From positions 1 to 48,915 of the forward strand of contig JACDDR010000016.1 in assembly GCA_013816895.1 (NCBI GenBank): a stretch of DNA of 48,915 nt. The letters are read 5' to 3'. This document shows positions 1 through 10,500 of this stretch, piece by piece; position 1 is the first letter of the stretch, and the number at the start of each line of letters is the position of its first letter. Source of the stretch: Bacteroidota bacterium (GTDB lineage Bacteria; Bacteroidota; Bacteroidia; B-17B0; Aurantibacillaceae). The notes below the pieces were generated by a model, which saw only the letters and a list, made by a program, of their open reading frames with translations, had not been told where the DNA came from and made no database searches. Position numbers and translations under genes: made by a program.

Positions 1-1
1 A

Positions 2-2340
2 ACCGGCACAGGCGCATCGACTTACACCTGGAACCCGGGCGCACTGACGGGAAGCAGTGTTATTGTGACACCAACAATTACTACTACTTACTCGGTAACA
101 GGTGCAAATGGAGCGGGATGTACTAACACTAAAACAATTACGATTACCGTGAATCCTTTGCCTGTATTATCCATAAGTAGCACTGCAACGAATATATGCT
201 CGGGCAGTTCGGCTACTTTAACCGGTAGTGGAGCCAGTTCTTATACGTGGAATCCTGGCGGCGCAACAACTTCAACCACTGGCGTATCGCCGGCGACCAC
301 AACTTCCTACACCCTATTGGGTTCAAGTGTTGCGGGCTGTACGAACACCATTCTGTTTACACTTAGTGTAACGCCAATGCCAACAGTAACGGCTGTGGCT
401 AACCCTACTTCTATCTGCCTTGGTAATTCATCCACCTTGACAGCTTCGGGTGCGACCATCTATACCTGGAACCCTGGTCCTTTTGCAGGAAGCAGCGTGG
501 TGGTAACGCCAACTGCCAGTACAGTTTATACAGTAACCGGGGCCAACGGTATTTGCAGCACTACGAAAACCGTTAGTGTAAATGTGAACCCTGTGCCAGC
601 ATTAACGGCTCTTGCAACTTCCCCTACTATATGCGCGGGCGCGAGTAGTTCGCTGGTGGCCACAGGTGGCGTATCTTATACATGGAGCCCTGGAGCCCTT
701 ACCGGAAGCAACGTAGTTGTTTCTCCAACCCTTACTACAAACTATACGGTAACAGGATCAAATTTATTTGGTTGCACAAACACCCAAACTGTAAGCATTA
801 CAGTGAATCCTTCACCAAGCTTAACGATAACCGCAACCTCTACTACACTTTGCAGTGGAAAATCGGCTACATTAACTGGAAGCGGGGCTTCTACCTATAC
901 CTGGAACCCTGGCGGAACATTTACTCCAACGCTTGTAGTAACTCCTCCAGTAACTTCTACTTACACCCTCATCGGTTCAAGTGTTGCGGGATGCACCGCT
1001 GTTAAAACCATTACCATTAGCGTAACACCTACCCCTACCGTATCGGCCTCCGCAAGCAGCACAGTGCTATGTTCAGGAAACTCAACCACACTTACCGCAA
1101 GCGGCGCTCCTTCCTACACCTGGAATCCCGGGGCTATTACGGGAACAACCGCGATTGTGACCCCAACAGGTACTACCGCTTACACCCTCACCGGGGCCAA
1201 TGGCGCGTGTACGGCCACTGCTGCAATATCAGTAAGTGTGAATCCTTCTCCAACTATTACCGTGATATCCAATCCGACAGTATTATGCAGCGGCAATTCC
1301 GCTACTCTCACAGCAAGCGGAGCTTCTTCCTATACCTGGCTGCCAATGGCTGTAACCGGCTCAACGGTGGCTGTTACACCATCTGTTACCACAACTTATA
1401 CCGTTACAGGTATTAATGCGGCGGGCTGTTTAAGTACAGTTCTATTTACACAAAGTGTTACTCCGACACCATCTGTAAGTGTTTCGGCCAGTGCTTCGGT
1501 AATTTGTACCGGAAGTTCGTCAACCTTAACCGCCACCGGTGCCACTTCCTATACATGGTTGCCGGGGGCCTTTACCGGAAGCGTTATTGTAGTATCACCT
1601 ACTATAACTACTTCTTATACAGTTACGGGGGTGAATGGCAGCTGTAGTAACACTACCATAAAAACCATAACGGTTAACGCCTTGCCTACGGTAACCGCAT
1701 CTGCATCTCCAACAATTGTTTGTTCGGGATCTTCTCTCACTTTGGTTGCAGGCGGCGCTTCCACTTACACCTGGCTACCTTTGGGAACCAGCGGCTCTAC
1801 GGTAACTGCAACTCCAACTATTAACACCACCTACACGGTTACCGGCACAAACGCTAATGGCTGTACCAACCAAGCTGTGGTAACTGTCTCTGTGAATAAT
1901 GCTCCTTCGGTGATTGCCGCTGTATCTCCAACCAGCATTTGCACCGGCGGTACCGGAACGCTGATTGCAAACGGCGCAATAACTTATACCTGGAGTCCGG
2001 GTAATCTTAACGGCAGCATTGTGAATGTCAGCCCATCCGTAACAACTGTTTATACCGTTACTGGCTCTGATCCCATCGGTTGTTCTGCAACCCAAACCGT
2101 TCAGCTGGTAGTTCAGCCGAATCCAACTGTAACAATAGTGAGTTCATTCACTGCGCTCTGCCTTGGTAATTCAGCGACTATGGCCGGAAACGGAGCTGTT
2201 TCTTACACCTGGATACCAGGCGCTTCCACAAACTCAGTTATTATGGTTACACCAACCATTACCACTATTTACACACTTACAGGCTCCAACGGATCCTGCG
2301 GAACAGGGACCACGAGTATTACCATTATTGTGAATTCACC
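2..2340 (+). repeat. Tandem Ig-like repeat array, about 10 units of 75 codons
   Basis: In-frame coding repeats inside the first adhesin. The protein consensus is roughly PTxICSGNSxTLTASGA, then YTWNPG, then VTPxxTTxYTVTG and a closing Cys. Units are diverged at nucleotide level, but the core tacacctggaaycc recurs about every 225 bases. Confidence 0.9.
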
Positions 2341-4372
2341 TCCTACTGCCACAGCATCCAACAGCGGAACAATCAGCTGCACTACCCCCTCTGTTAATTT
2401 ACTTGGAAGTTCATCTGCCACCAATGTTGGATATTCATGGAGCGGCCCCGGCGGATTTACTACCAGTGCCCAGAGTCCAACAGGAATCGCTATTCCTGGC
2501 AACTATACATTAACAGTAACCGATCTTTCATCCGGCTGTAACTCAACTGCAACAACTGCGGTATTAACCGATACCTCTGTTCCTTCTTTAACAGCTACAG
2601 CGTCGGGATCGGTTTCATGCGCCAATCCAACAGCTACAGTTTTAGCAACAACTTCATCAACCAATGCTGCATTCAGCTGGACAGGCCCCGGAAGCTTTAC
2701 CAATACAAGCGCGAGTTTTACAACGGCCACAGGCGGAACGTATACCCTTACGGTAACTGATCTTACCAGCAGCTGCCCTGCGAGTACCATTGTAATTGTT
2801 AGCTCAAACACGGCCGTGCCAATAACAGCAACAATAGTGCCTGCCACCTGTTCCGGCACAGTGGCCAATAATAACGCCGCCATACTTGCCGGCGGATTTG
2901 TTGCAGGAAATAAATATGATTTCGTAATCGGAAGTACCTATACAGGTTCGGCAACTTTTGCCACTGCTCTTTTAATTCCTGGCAGCGGGATACTTACCAA
3001 TACGCTCGCCAATCCTTCTTTAATAACACCTTACACCGTGAGATTTTTCGCGAATAACGGCTGCTATAAAGACACTACACTGTTCCTTGTACCTACATCC
3101 TGTATAAGCAACACCGTATTCGGTGTAGCAAAAGCAGTAAGTACGCCAACGCTTAAAACAAATGGCACCTATGATGTAAACTATTTTGTAGTGATTAAAA
3201 ATACCGGAAGTCAGCAGTTAAACAACATTGCGCTTACAGAAAATCTGTCACAAACTTTCCCGCTTCCAACCACGTATAGTATTGTTAGTGCGCCTGTAGT
3301 AACAAGTCTGAATTCCAGCATCAGCATTAACCCTGCGTTTGACGGGTCGGTGCAAACCGTTATGACCAATGCTACACTCAGTGCGCTGGCTCCCGGAAAA
3401 ACAGACACCATCAAGTTTACCGTTAACCTCACCCATAACGGTAATTTCGGGCCGTTTAATAACACTGTGCTTGGCTTTGCTTCTCCGGCCGCAGGGGTGG
3501 TGTTAGGCGATTCTTCGAACACAGGATACAATCCTGATCCGGACCTCGATGGTAATCCCACCAACAACAACATACCAACCATTCTTAACCTCACGCCTAA
3601 TCTCTTCTTTGGATTAACAAAAGAAGGATCAGTAAGTACAAAACTGGTTGATGATACCTGGGATATTACGTATACAATCACAGTCCATAATCTCGGAAAC
3701 GATACCCTGAAAAATATAATTATTAAGGACAGCTTATTTAATAACACTATCAAACAGCCGGCCACTTACACCATTAAGTCGGGCCCGACAACTACGGGCA
3801 GTCTGGTTGCCAATTCTGCGTTTAATGGGAATACGAATATTAATCTGCTGAATGCCTCGCTAAGCAAGCTTTCGCCAGGCTCAGTAAATTCGATAATATT
3901 TACCATTAATGTAGTGCCTGATACCGTTACAATTTTTAAGAACAGTGCCTTTGGCAGAGCGGTAAACACTACCAGCATTGTAGTAAGGGATACTTCCAAC
4001 GCAGGCAGTAACCCCGATAGTAATGCGAATGGTGTTTGGAATGAACCAGCGGATAATGTTCCTACCATACTTACCATTCCTAACAGTTCGCTCTTTATAC
4101 CAGCAGGTTTCTCGCCAGACGGCGACGGCAAAAACGATCTGTTTGTTATTAAAGGCTTGAACGGAAGCACAGACAACACCTTTACGGTTTATAACCGCTG
4201 GGGTAACAAGGTGTATAGCAAAAACAATTATGATAATACCTGGAACGGCGCTCCGAATGTATCCGGCACCATGGGAAGTGAACGATTGCCGCAGGGAACT
4301 TATTATTACATCCTTGAATTTAAGGGATCTGATCTTAAACCAATGAATGGATTTATTGTTATACAATATTAA
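2..4372 (+). CDS. Giant T9SS-exported repeat adhesin (5' truncated by window edge)
   Basis: Secreted cell-surface adhesin of the SprB-like kind. The frame is open from base 2, and an in-frame repeat core lies upstream of the first ATG (base 65), so the true start is outside the window. About ten complete Ig-like repeats of roughly 75 residues, plus a partial one, fill bases 2-2340; each has an xCxG motif, a YTWxPG core and a closing GC or C. Two looser Ig-like units with W(S/T)GPG motifs follow (about 2340-2820). Two DUF11-like domains (about 3108-4080) each end near a Ca-binding-like Asp/Asn-rich stretch. The last 95 residues match the T9SS type B (CHU_C, gliding-associated) sorting domain, with FSPDGDGKNDLF and YNRWGNKVY motifs. 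It lies 20 bases before a porP/sprF gene. The adhesin role is inferred from architecture; the ligand is unknown. Confidence 0.9.
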   Translation, partial: TGTGASTYTWNPGALTGSSVIVTPTITTTYSVTGANGAGCTNTKTITITVNPLPVLSISSTATNICSGSSATLTGSGASSYTWNPGGATTSTTGVSPATTTSYTLLGSSVAGCTNTILFTLSVTPMPTVTAVANPTSICLGNSSTLTASGATIYTWNPGPFAGSSVVVTPTASTVYTVTGANGICSTTKTVSVNVNPVPALTALATSPTICAGASSSLVATGGVSYTWSPGALTGSNVVVSPTLTTNYTVTGSNLFGCTNTQTVSITVNPSPSLTITATSTTLCSGKSATLTGSGASTYTWNPGGTFTPTLVVTPPVTSTYTLIGSSVAGCTAVKTITISVTPTPTVSASASSTVLCSGNSTTLTASGAPSYTWNPGAITGTTAIVTPTGTTAYTLTGANGACTATAAISVSVNPSPTITVISNPTVLCSGNSATLTASGASSYTWLPMAVTGSTVAVTPSVTTTYTVTGINAAGCLSTVLFTQSVTPTPSVSVSASASVICTGSSSTLTATGATSYTWLPGAFTGSVIVVSPTITTSYTVTGVNGSCSNTTIKTITVNALPTVTASASPTIVCSGSSLTLVAGGASTYTWLPLGTSGSTVTATPTINTTYTVTGTNANGCTNQAVVTVSVNNAPSVIAAVSPTSICTGGTGTLIANGAITYTWSPGNLNGSIVNVSPSVTTVYTVTGSDPIGCSATQTVQLVVQPNPTVTIVSSFTALCLGNSATMAGNGAVSYTWIPGASTNSVIMVTPTITTIYTLTGSNGSCGTGTTSITIIVNSPPTATASNSGTISCTTPSVNLLGSSSATNVGYSWSGPGGFTTSAQSPTGIAIPGNYTLTVTDLSSGCNSTATTAVLTDTSVPSLTATASGSVSCANPTATVLATTSSTNAAFSWTGPGSFTNTSASFTTATGGTYTLTVTDLTSSCPASTIVIVSSNTAVPITATIVPATCSGTVANNNAAILAGGFVAGNKYDFVIGSTYTGSATFATALLIPGSGILTNTLANPSLITPYTVRFFANNGCYKDTTLFLVPTSCISNTVFGVAKAVSTPTLKTNGTYDVNYFVVIKNTGSQQLNNIALTENLSQTFPLPTTYSIVSAPVVTSLNSSISINPAFDGSVQTVMTNATLSALAPGKTDTIKFTVNLTHNGNFGPFNNTVLGFASPAAGVVLGDSSNTGYNPDPDLDGNPTNNNIPTILNLTPNLFFGLTKEGSVSTKLVDDTWDITYTITVHNLGNDTLKNIIIKDSLFNNTIKQPATYTIKSGPTTTGSLVANSAFNGNTNINLLNASLSKLSPGSVNSIIFTINVVPDTVTIFKNSAFGRAVNTTSIVVRDTSNAGSNPDSNANGVWNEPADNVPTILTIPNSSLFIPAGFSPDGDGKNDLFVIKGLNGSTDNTFTVYNRWGNKVYSKNNYDNTWNGAPNVSGTMGSERLPQGTYYYILEFKGSDLKPMNGFIVIQY

Positions 4373-4392
4373 TATTAAAGACGAATTATAAA

Positions 4393-5349
4393 ATGAAACA
4401 GTTCATCAGAAAAACCAGAACAACGCTCGCTATTGTGGTGCTTTTATTTGTAAGCAACAAAAGTATTGCGCAATTTGATTACATGTTTACACAATACATG
4501 TTTAACGAGATGTTTATCAACCCTGCCTATGCAGGCAGTAAAGAAGCTATGAGCGCTACTTTATTGCACCGCCAGCAATGGGTGAATTTCCCGGGAAGGC
4601 CTGTCACTACTTCCTTTTCGCTTCACGGCCCCTTAATGAATAACAAAATGGGACTCGGTCTGAGCGTTTTGAATGAACGTATTGGAGTTTTAAATCACAA
4701 CTTGATTTACGCGAGTTATGCTTACAGGGTAAAAACCGGCGAAAAAGGAACACTGGCATTTGGTTTAATGGCGGGAATTCACAACCAGGTGAATAAGTTT
4801 AATGAATTAAAAGTTAATAATGACGGCTCGGTAGATCCGCAATTCAGTAATTCGGCCAGCACTATTGCTCCTAACTTTGGAACCGGAATTTATTATAATA
4901 CCAAAACGTTTTTTGCCGGCATCTCTATACCACGTATGGTTGACGACAAAGTAAAGTTCGCAACTAACGGCGCGGTTTCGGTTAGCAGCCAGATAGATCC
5001 TTCCAACTTTCATTATTATTTTACGATTGGAAATGTGTTCACACTTTCGCCAGGTTTAAAACTAAAGGGCCAGGCAATGGTGCAGGCAGTGCAGAATGCT
5101 CCTGTTATTTATAATCTTAACGCCAATTTTCTCATTAAAGACCTGGTTTGGGCGGGCGTATCGTATCGCAGCGGTTCATCTGCATCTGCCATACTTGGAA
5201 TGCAGATTTCACCGCAGTTTCTTGTTAGCTATTCCTACGATTATACGCTCAATGCCATTCAAAACTATTCACAGGGCTCGCACGAAATCATGCTGAATTA
5301 CCTGTTTAGTTTCAAAGGTAAAAAAGTAGTTACTCCAAGATATTTTTAA
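4393..5349 (+). CDS. PorP/SprF family type IX secretion outer-membrane protein
   Basis: Outer-membrane beta-barrel partner for a T9SS-exported adhesin. The 318-residue product has a signal peptide (residues 1-26, ending SIAQ). It then shows the family hallmark at about 33-50 (QYMFNEMFINPAYAGS), followed by alternating beta strands and a C-terminal strand ending near LNYLFSFKGKK, as in TIGR03519/PF11751 proteins. In Flavobacterium johnsoniae, SprF is encoded just after SprB and is needed for its surface delivery. The same order here, 20 bases after the adhesin, suggests this protein serves one or both flanking adhesins. The ATG start gives an intact signal peptide. It belongs to the operon that continues into the OmpA gene 21 bases later. 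The pairing with a particular adhesin is inference. Confidence 0.93.
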   Translation: MKQFIRKTRTTLAIVVLLFVSNKSIAQFDYMFTQYMFNEMFINPAYAGSKEAMSATLLHRQQWVNFPGRPVTTSFSLHGPLMNNKMGLGLSVLNERIGVLNHNLIYASYAYRVKTGEKGTLAFGLMAGIHNQVNKFNELKVNNDGSVDPQFSNSASTIAPNFGTGIYYNTKTFFAGISIPRMVDDKVKFATNGAVSVSSQIDPSNFHYYFTIGNVFTLSPGLKLKGQAMVQAVQNAPVIYNLNANFLIKDLVWAGVSYRSGSSASAILGMQISPQFLVSYSYDYTLNAIQNYSQGSHEIMLNYLFSFKGKKVVTPRYF

Positions 5350-5370
5350 TTTAATTTATTGAACAGGCTC

Positions 5371-7566
5371 ATGCAAAACAAATCCTATATTTTTTTAATG
5401 CCGGCTTTATTCCTGGTCTTGTTGCTTCCAGCACAGAACGGAGCGCTTAAGAAGGCCAACAAATTTTACAGTGAACAGGCCTATGCCCAGGCTATTCCTT
5501 ATTATGAAAAAGCATATAAAACCGATAGCAGCAGCGCGCTCGTATTATCCCACCTTGGCGATTGTTATCGTTTAACCAATAACACCAGCGGCCAATTAAA
5601 ATGTTATGGTGGTCTTATTAAAAATGGTAAGGCCGAACCGGTACACCGTTTGTATTACGGCCAGGCGCTGATGGAAAGCGGACAAAACACGGAGGCTAAA
5701 ACTTACCTTGAGCAATATACAACCGACGCGCGTGGCAAAGAGCTAGCATCCTCTTTAGAAAAAGCAAAACAGTATACAAAAAACTCGGATGCATATAAAA
5801 TAGATGCGGCACCTTTTAACTCAGACCAGAATGATTTTTGCGCGGTTAACTTTAACAATACCGTTGTTTTTGCATCATCCCGAAACAAAACAAAATGGAT
5901 AAACGTAAAACACGGCTGGACAAACGACAGTTACCTTAATTTATTCAGCACCGAAAAAATTAATGGTATTGACACGGAACCAAAAGTCTTCATGGGCGAT
6001 CTTGACTCAAAGTATAACGACGGCCCGGTATGTTTCAGCAAAGATTTTAATACGGTTTATTTCACGCGAAACAATTACAGTAAAAAAGCCATCAGCAAAG
6101 AAGGTACTTACAAATTAAAAATATTTGAAGGCACTATGAATATTAATGGTTTCGAAAAAGTAACGGAACTTCCTTTCAACAATAACGATTACAACTGCGC
6201 GCATCCATGTCTTTCTCCGGACGGCAAAATATTGTATTTTGCTTCAGACATGGAAGGTGGCAAAGGCGGAATGGATATTTACAGCAGTGCTAAAAATGCC
6301 GATGGAACCTGGGGCAAGGCAGAAAACCTTGGCGACAAAGTAAACACTGCCGGAAACGAAGTTTTCCCTTTTATAGCTTCCAATGGCTTGTTGTATTTTT
6401 CTTCCAATGGTCACGATGGGCTTGGGGGACTTGACATTTATGAAACAAAAATAAAAGACAATAAGGCGGGCAGGGTTTATAACATGGGCGAACCCGTAAA
6501 CAGTAAAGAAGATGACTTTGGCATTTTTTTAACGGAAGATAATAAAACAGGATTCATTAGCTCGAACCGCAAAAAGGGCGGAATGGATGATGATATTTAT
6601 AATCTTCAGATACTGCGTGAAGTGAAGCGCGGGAAAGAAATTATTATTATAACCAAAGACAAAACCAGCGGAGAAATTATTCCGAATACAGTCATTAAAC
6701 TAAATACCGAATCGGTTACAACTAATGAAAAAGGAGAATACCCAACTCTGATAGAGGAAGATTTAAACTACAATCTTCTTGTTGAAAAAGAGGATTATTT
6801 TAAATTGGAAGACAGCGTCTCAACAAAGTCTTCACCTGATGAAACGTTTACCAAAACATTGTTGCTCGAAAAAGATCCCAAGCTTGCTTTGTTGGCACTG
6901 GTAACAGATGCTAAAACAAACGCGCCACTGGAGGGAGTTAAAATTACAATCAAAGAACTGCCGGGTAACGAGGCTTTTGACTCTTACACTACCACCGCTG
7001 CGGGCGATTATCGCAAGGCGCTGAAAGGAAAAAAAGTGGGAGATAAAATAAGTTATTCGATTCAATTGGAGAAAGAAAAATACCTTACGCGAACCGTTAC
7101 CTTTATTTACGACATTAAAAAGCCCGGCGATATCAATGTGAACGAAAGCATGGATCTTAAGTTAGGTAAAGTTGAAGTGGGAATGGACCTCGCTAAGATG
7201 ATTGACATTAAACCAATTTATTTTGATCTCGGAAAATTTAATATCAGAAAAGATGCAGCAGCAGAGCTGGACAAGGTAGCAGCCGTGATGAAGGAATATC
7301 CTAATATGTTTATTCAGCTCGGATCTCATACTGATTGCAGGGGAAATGCAAAGGCAAATATTGCTTTATCTGACAAACGCGCGAAAGCAAGTGCCGGTTA
7401 CATCGTTAAGAAAGGGATTGAAAAAACCAGGATCGTTGGTAAAGGATTTGGAGAATCAAAACTCCTTAACAACTGCGCCTGTGAAGGAAAGGTTTTACCT
7501 ACTTGTCCGGAAGACGAACACAGTAAAAATCGCAGGACAGAATTTATTATTACCAAATTAAAATAA
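5371..7566 (+). CDS. OmpA family protein with TPR and PD40 repeats (T9SS-associated)
   Basis: Envelope protein expected to anchor an outer-membrane complex to peptidoglycan. From the ATG at 5371 the product has 731 residues; a TTG at 5359 would add only four and is less likely. It has a hydrophobic signal segment (about 1-22) and a TPR-like region (25-120). PD40/WD40-like repeats follow, with SPDGKILYFASD and SNGLLYFSSN motifs each followed by a GG(M/L)DIY signature. Two carboxypeptidase-regulatory-like segments come next. The last 120 residues form an OmpA domain (IYFDLGKFNIR, LGSHTDCRG, NRRTEF). The layout resembles the PorE-type or SprF-adjacent OmpA proteins of Bacteroidota. It stops four bases before the TTG of the second adhesin, which implies coupled translation. 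Peptidoglycan binding is family knowledge; the link to these adhesins is from position. Confidence 0.9.
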   Translation: MQNKSYIFLMPALFLVLLLPAQNGALKKANKFYSEQAYAQAIPYYEKAYKTDSSSALVLSHLGDCYRLTNNTSGQLKCYGGLIKNGKAEPVHRLYYGQALMESGQNTEAKTYLEQYTTDARGKELASSLEKAKQYTKNSDAYKIDAAPFNSDQNDFCAVNFNNTVVFASSRNKTKWINVKHGWTNDSYLNLFSTEKINGIDTEPKVFMGDLDSKYNDGPVCFSKDFNTVYFTRNNYSKKAISKEGTYKLKIFEGTMNINGFEKVTELPFNNNDYNCAHPCLSPDGKILYFASDMEGGKGGMDIYSSAKNADGTWGKAENLGDKVNTAGNEVFPFIASNGLLYFSSNGHDGLGGLDIYETKIKDNKAGRVYNMGEPVNSKEDDFGIFLTEDNKTGFISSNRKKGGMDDDIYNLQILREVKRGKEIIIITKDKTSGEIIPNTVIKLNTESVTTNEKGEYPTLIEEDLNYNLLVEKEDYFKLEDSVSTKSSPDETFTKTLLLEKDPKLALLALVTDAKTNAPLEGVKITIKELPGNEAFDSYTTTAAGDYRKALKGKKVGDKISYSIQLEKEKYLTRTVTFIYDIKKPGDINVNESMDLKLGKVEVGMDLAKMIDIKPIYFDLGKFNIRKDAAAELDKVAAVMKEYPNMFIQLGSHTDCRGNAKANIALSDKRAKASAGYIVKKGIEKTRIVGKGFGESKLLNNCACEGKVLPTCPEDEHSKNRRTEFIITKLK

Positions 7567-7570
7567 TCCA

Positions 7571-10500
7571 TTGCGTCTGAGAATAAATATAAAATTTCTT
7601 TTATGCCTGCTGATATGCATAAGCAGTGGTTTAATTTATTCACAGAGTATATTACCGGGACAGATAATAAACAACGACGGCACCTTTAATTCGCCTGCAC
7701 AAACTTTTAATGCGGCAAAGCAAAGTTCAACTGTTATAAACGCCGCTGTTAGTCCTAACTGTTATACTTCGTTTTATTCGCAGGTTTCTAGTATATATGA
7801 ATCTGGCTTATCAATACCTAACACATCCACGTTGGTTGCCCTCCCTCCTTCTGCTAATGGATTCGCTATTGGACCAGCATTTGGCTTCCCCGCACCAAAC
7901 CCAACTTTTTGGACGATCTTAGGAAGCAATTACGCTTATTATGATGGAACAAATTTTATTAATACAGGCCACTCAACAACAAATGCTGCGGCGGTAAATA
8001 TTGGCGGCAGTAAAAATTTTATATATAATTTGGTCGGGGGTACCGGACAGGTATACAAATATAACGGCACTGGCGCTGCTACTCTTGTTGCAACCATTCC
8101 TGCATTAGCAGGAGGTGGGCCTTATGACATAACGGGTGATGATCAGGATAATTTTTATTATTTACGTGCGCAAACCCCTCAGAGTTTAAATGTGTATGAC
8201 CCAAACGGAATTTTAACCTGCTCGTATTCCGTTACTGGTTTGTTGCCAGCATCAGCCGGTGGGGGCTTTGCAATTGTTGGAAATACGGTTACCGCGCACA
8301 CCGGAGCCGGATATTATGTTGGCGTGATCGCGGGGACCGTTGTCAATTTTACATCTACTCCTTCTTCTTTCGGATCACCTTTTGATTTTGCCAATTGTTA
8401 TATCCTTAATACCTTCAGTACAACCCTAGCGGCCAGTCCGAGTTCATCATTAACTTGCACAAACCCTTCCATTACATTATCGGCAAGCTCAACGCTTTCG
8501 CCAGTTTCATATACATGGTCAGGTCCCGGTGTTGTTTCACCAATTAACAGTCAAACCGTATTAGTTAATGCTGCTGGCGTCTATACATGTTCCCTAACAG
8601 CAACGAGCGGTTGCCCTGTTAAAACTTCTGTTTCTACGTTCACAGTATATGGTGGCACCAGCCTTCTTACACCTACGATTAGTTCTTCGGGGAGTTTAAC
8701 CTGTACAAATCCTACTGCCCAACTTTCGGTTGCCCCTAACTCAGTTACCAATACAATTCTTTGGACTGGTCCTGGAATTGTAGGCGCGAACAACACACCC
8801 ACCATCATTGTTTCAGCGGCAGGTATTTATTCTGTCACTTTAACCAATACACTCTGTAGTGGAACATCTACTTTTAATGTGTCAAGCGGGATAGCACCAT
8901 TAACGTTAACTGCCAGCGCATCCGCTACACAAATTTGTACACCTGTTACTCCTGTAACCTTATCCGTAACCGGAGCTACAACGTACACCTGGGCGGCAAT
9001 TACTGTTCCTATAACCGGTTCGGTTGTACTTGCGAATCCTTCTACCACCACTTCATACACGGTAAGTGGCACAACTGGTGTGTGTTCTGGTAACGCCATT
9101 ATAACCGTTTCTGTAAACCCGACTCCAACAATTATAGTTACAAGCGGAAGCCCAACGATTTGCGCGGGCACCTCGGCCGTTATTTCAGCTACTGGCGCAA
9201 GTTCCTATACATGGAATCCTGGCAATCTGGTCGGAAGCAGCGCTACAGTGAGCCCGGGGATAACAACAATTTATACGGTCACCGGCTCTAACGGTTCCTG
9301 TTCTGCCACCGCAACAGAAACGGTATATGTGATACCCGGACCAACCCTTACGGCAAATGCAAGTCCAACCGCGATCTGTCAAAATAATTCTTCCACCTTA
9401 ACAGCTACAGGCGCGATCAGTTATACCTGGCAACCCGGCTCACTAAACGGATCTATTGTTAGCGTTACACCTCCTACTACAAGCATTTATACAGTTAGTG
9501 GAAGTAATATTTTGGGATGCACATCTTCTGCTACCCTTCAATTAATTGTCATCCCAAATCCAACTATAACCATCAGTCCATCATCGCCCACCATATGTGC
9601 AGGAAGCGGCGTGACACTCACCGCAAGCGGCGCAAGCGGTTACACCTGGAGCCCTGGAGGAACTAACGGTGCGTCTATCGCTATCACCCCTTCAGCAAGC
9701 AGTGCATATACTGTTACCGGGGCCAATGGATCTTGCCAAAACACCGCGACGATTTTTATAACGGTCAATCCTTCACCTACGGTATCAGCAAGTTCAAGCA
9801 ATTCCATTATCTGTGCCGGAAGCAGTGCTACACTTTCGGCAGCTGGCGCGAATACATATACCTGGAATCCTGGAAACATAACCGGTGCAACTATCACAGT
9901 TTCCCCAGGCTCTTCAACTGTTTATACCGTAACCGGCACTGCTGCGGGTTGTACAGACACCGAAACTGTTAGCGTACTTGTAAATAACGGACCAACAGTT
10001 AGCGTAGTAAGTTCACCCACAACTGTGTGCAGCGCAAGCGGTGCCTCTGCAACCCTCACTGCAAGCGGCGCGGTAAGTTACATCTGGAACCCGGGAGGAA
10101 CGGTTTCTTCATCGATTGTTATTACGCCAACAATTACTTCTTCTTATTCAATCATCGCCTCAGATGCAACGGGATGTATTTCAACGACAACACTTTCGTA
10201 TTTTGTTACACAGACTCCAACCATTAACCTGAGTCCAACGTTCACAAATATTTGTATCGGAAAAACACTGACATTGACTGCAAGCGGCGCAACCAGCTAC
10301 ACCTGGAACCCGGGCTCTTTAAATGGTTCTACCATATCTGTTACACCATTATCTAATACGACTTATACTGTTACAGGCGCTAACGGAAATTGTACAAGTA
10401 CAGGAACAGTATCAGTCATTGTAAACGCGAACCCGACGATTACAGCAGCTTCTTCTGCCTCGCTTATTTGCAGTGGCAACAGCAGCACACTTTCTTCGGG

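Noticed and set aside
1775..4366. Long antisense and other-frame ORFs across the first adhesin (for example 3211-3765, 3766-4179 minus)
   Set aside because: They arise from the low-complexity Thr/Ser/Val-rich repeat codons and lack starts, domains or promoters of their own. The plus-strand frame carries all recognisable motifs.
5359..5370. TTG start for the OmpA gene
   Set aside because: The ATG at 5371 leaves a full signal segment, and the upstream extension of four residues has no support.
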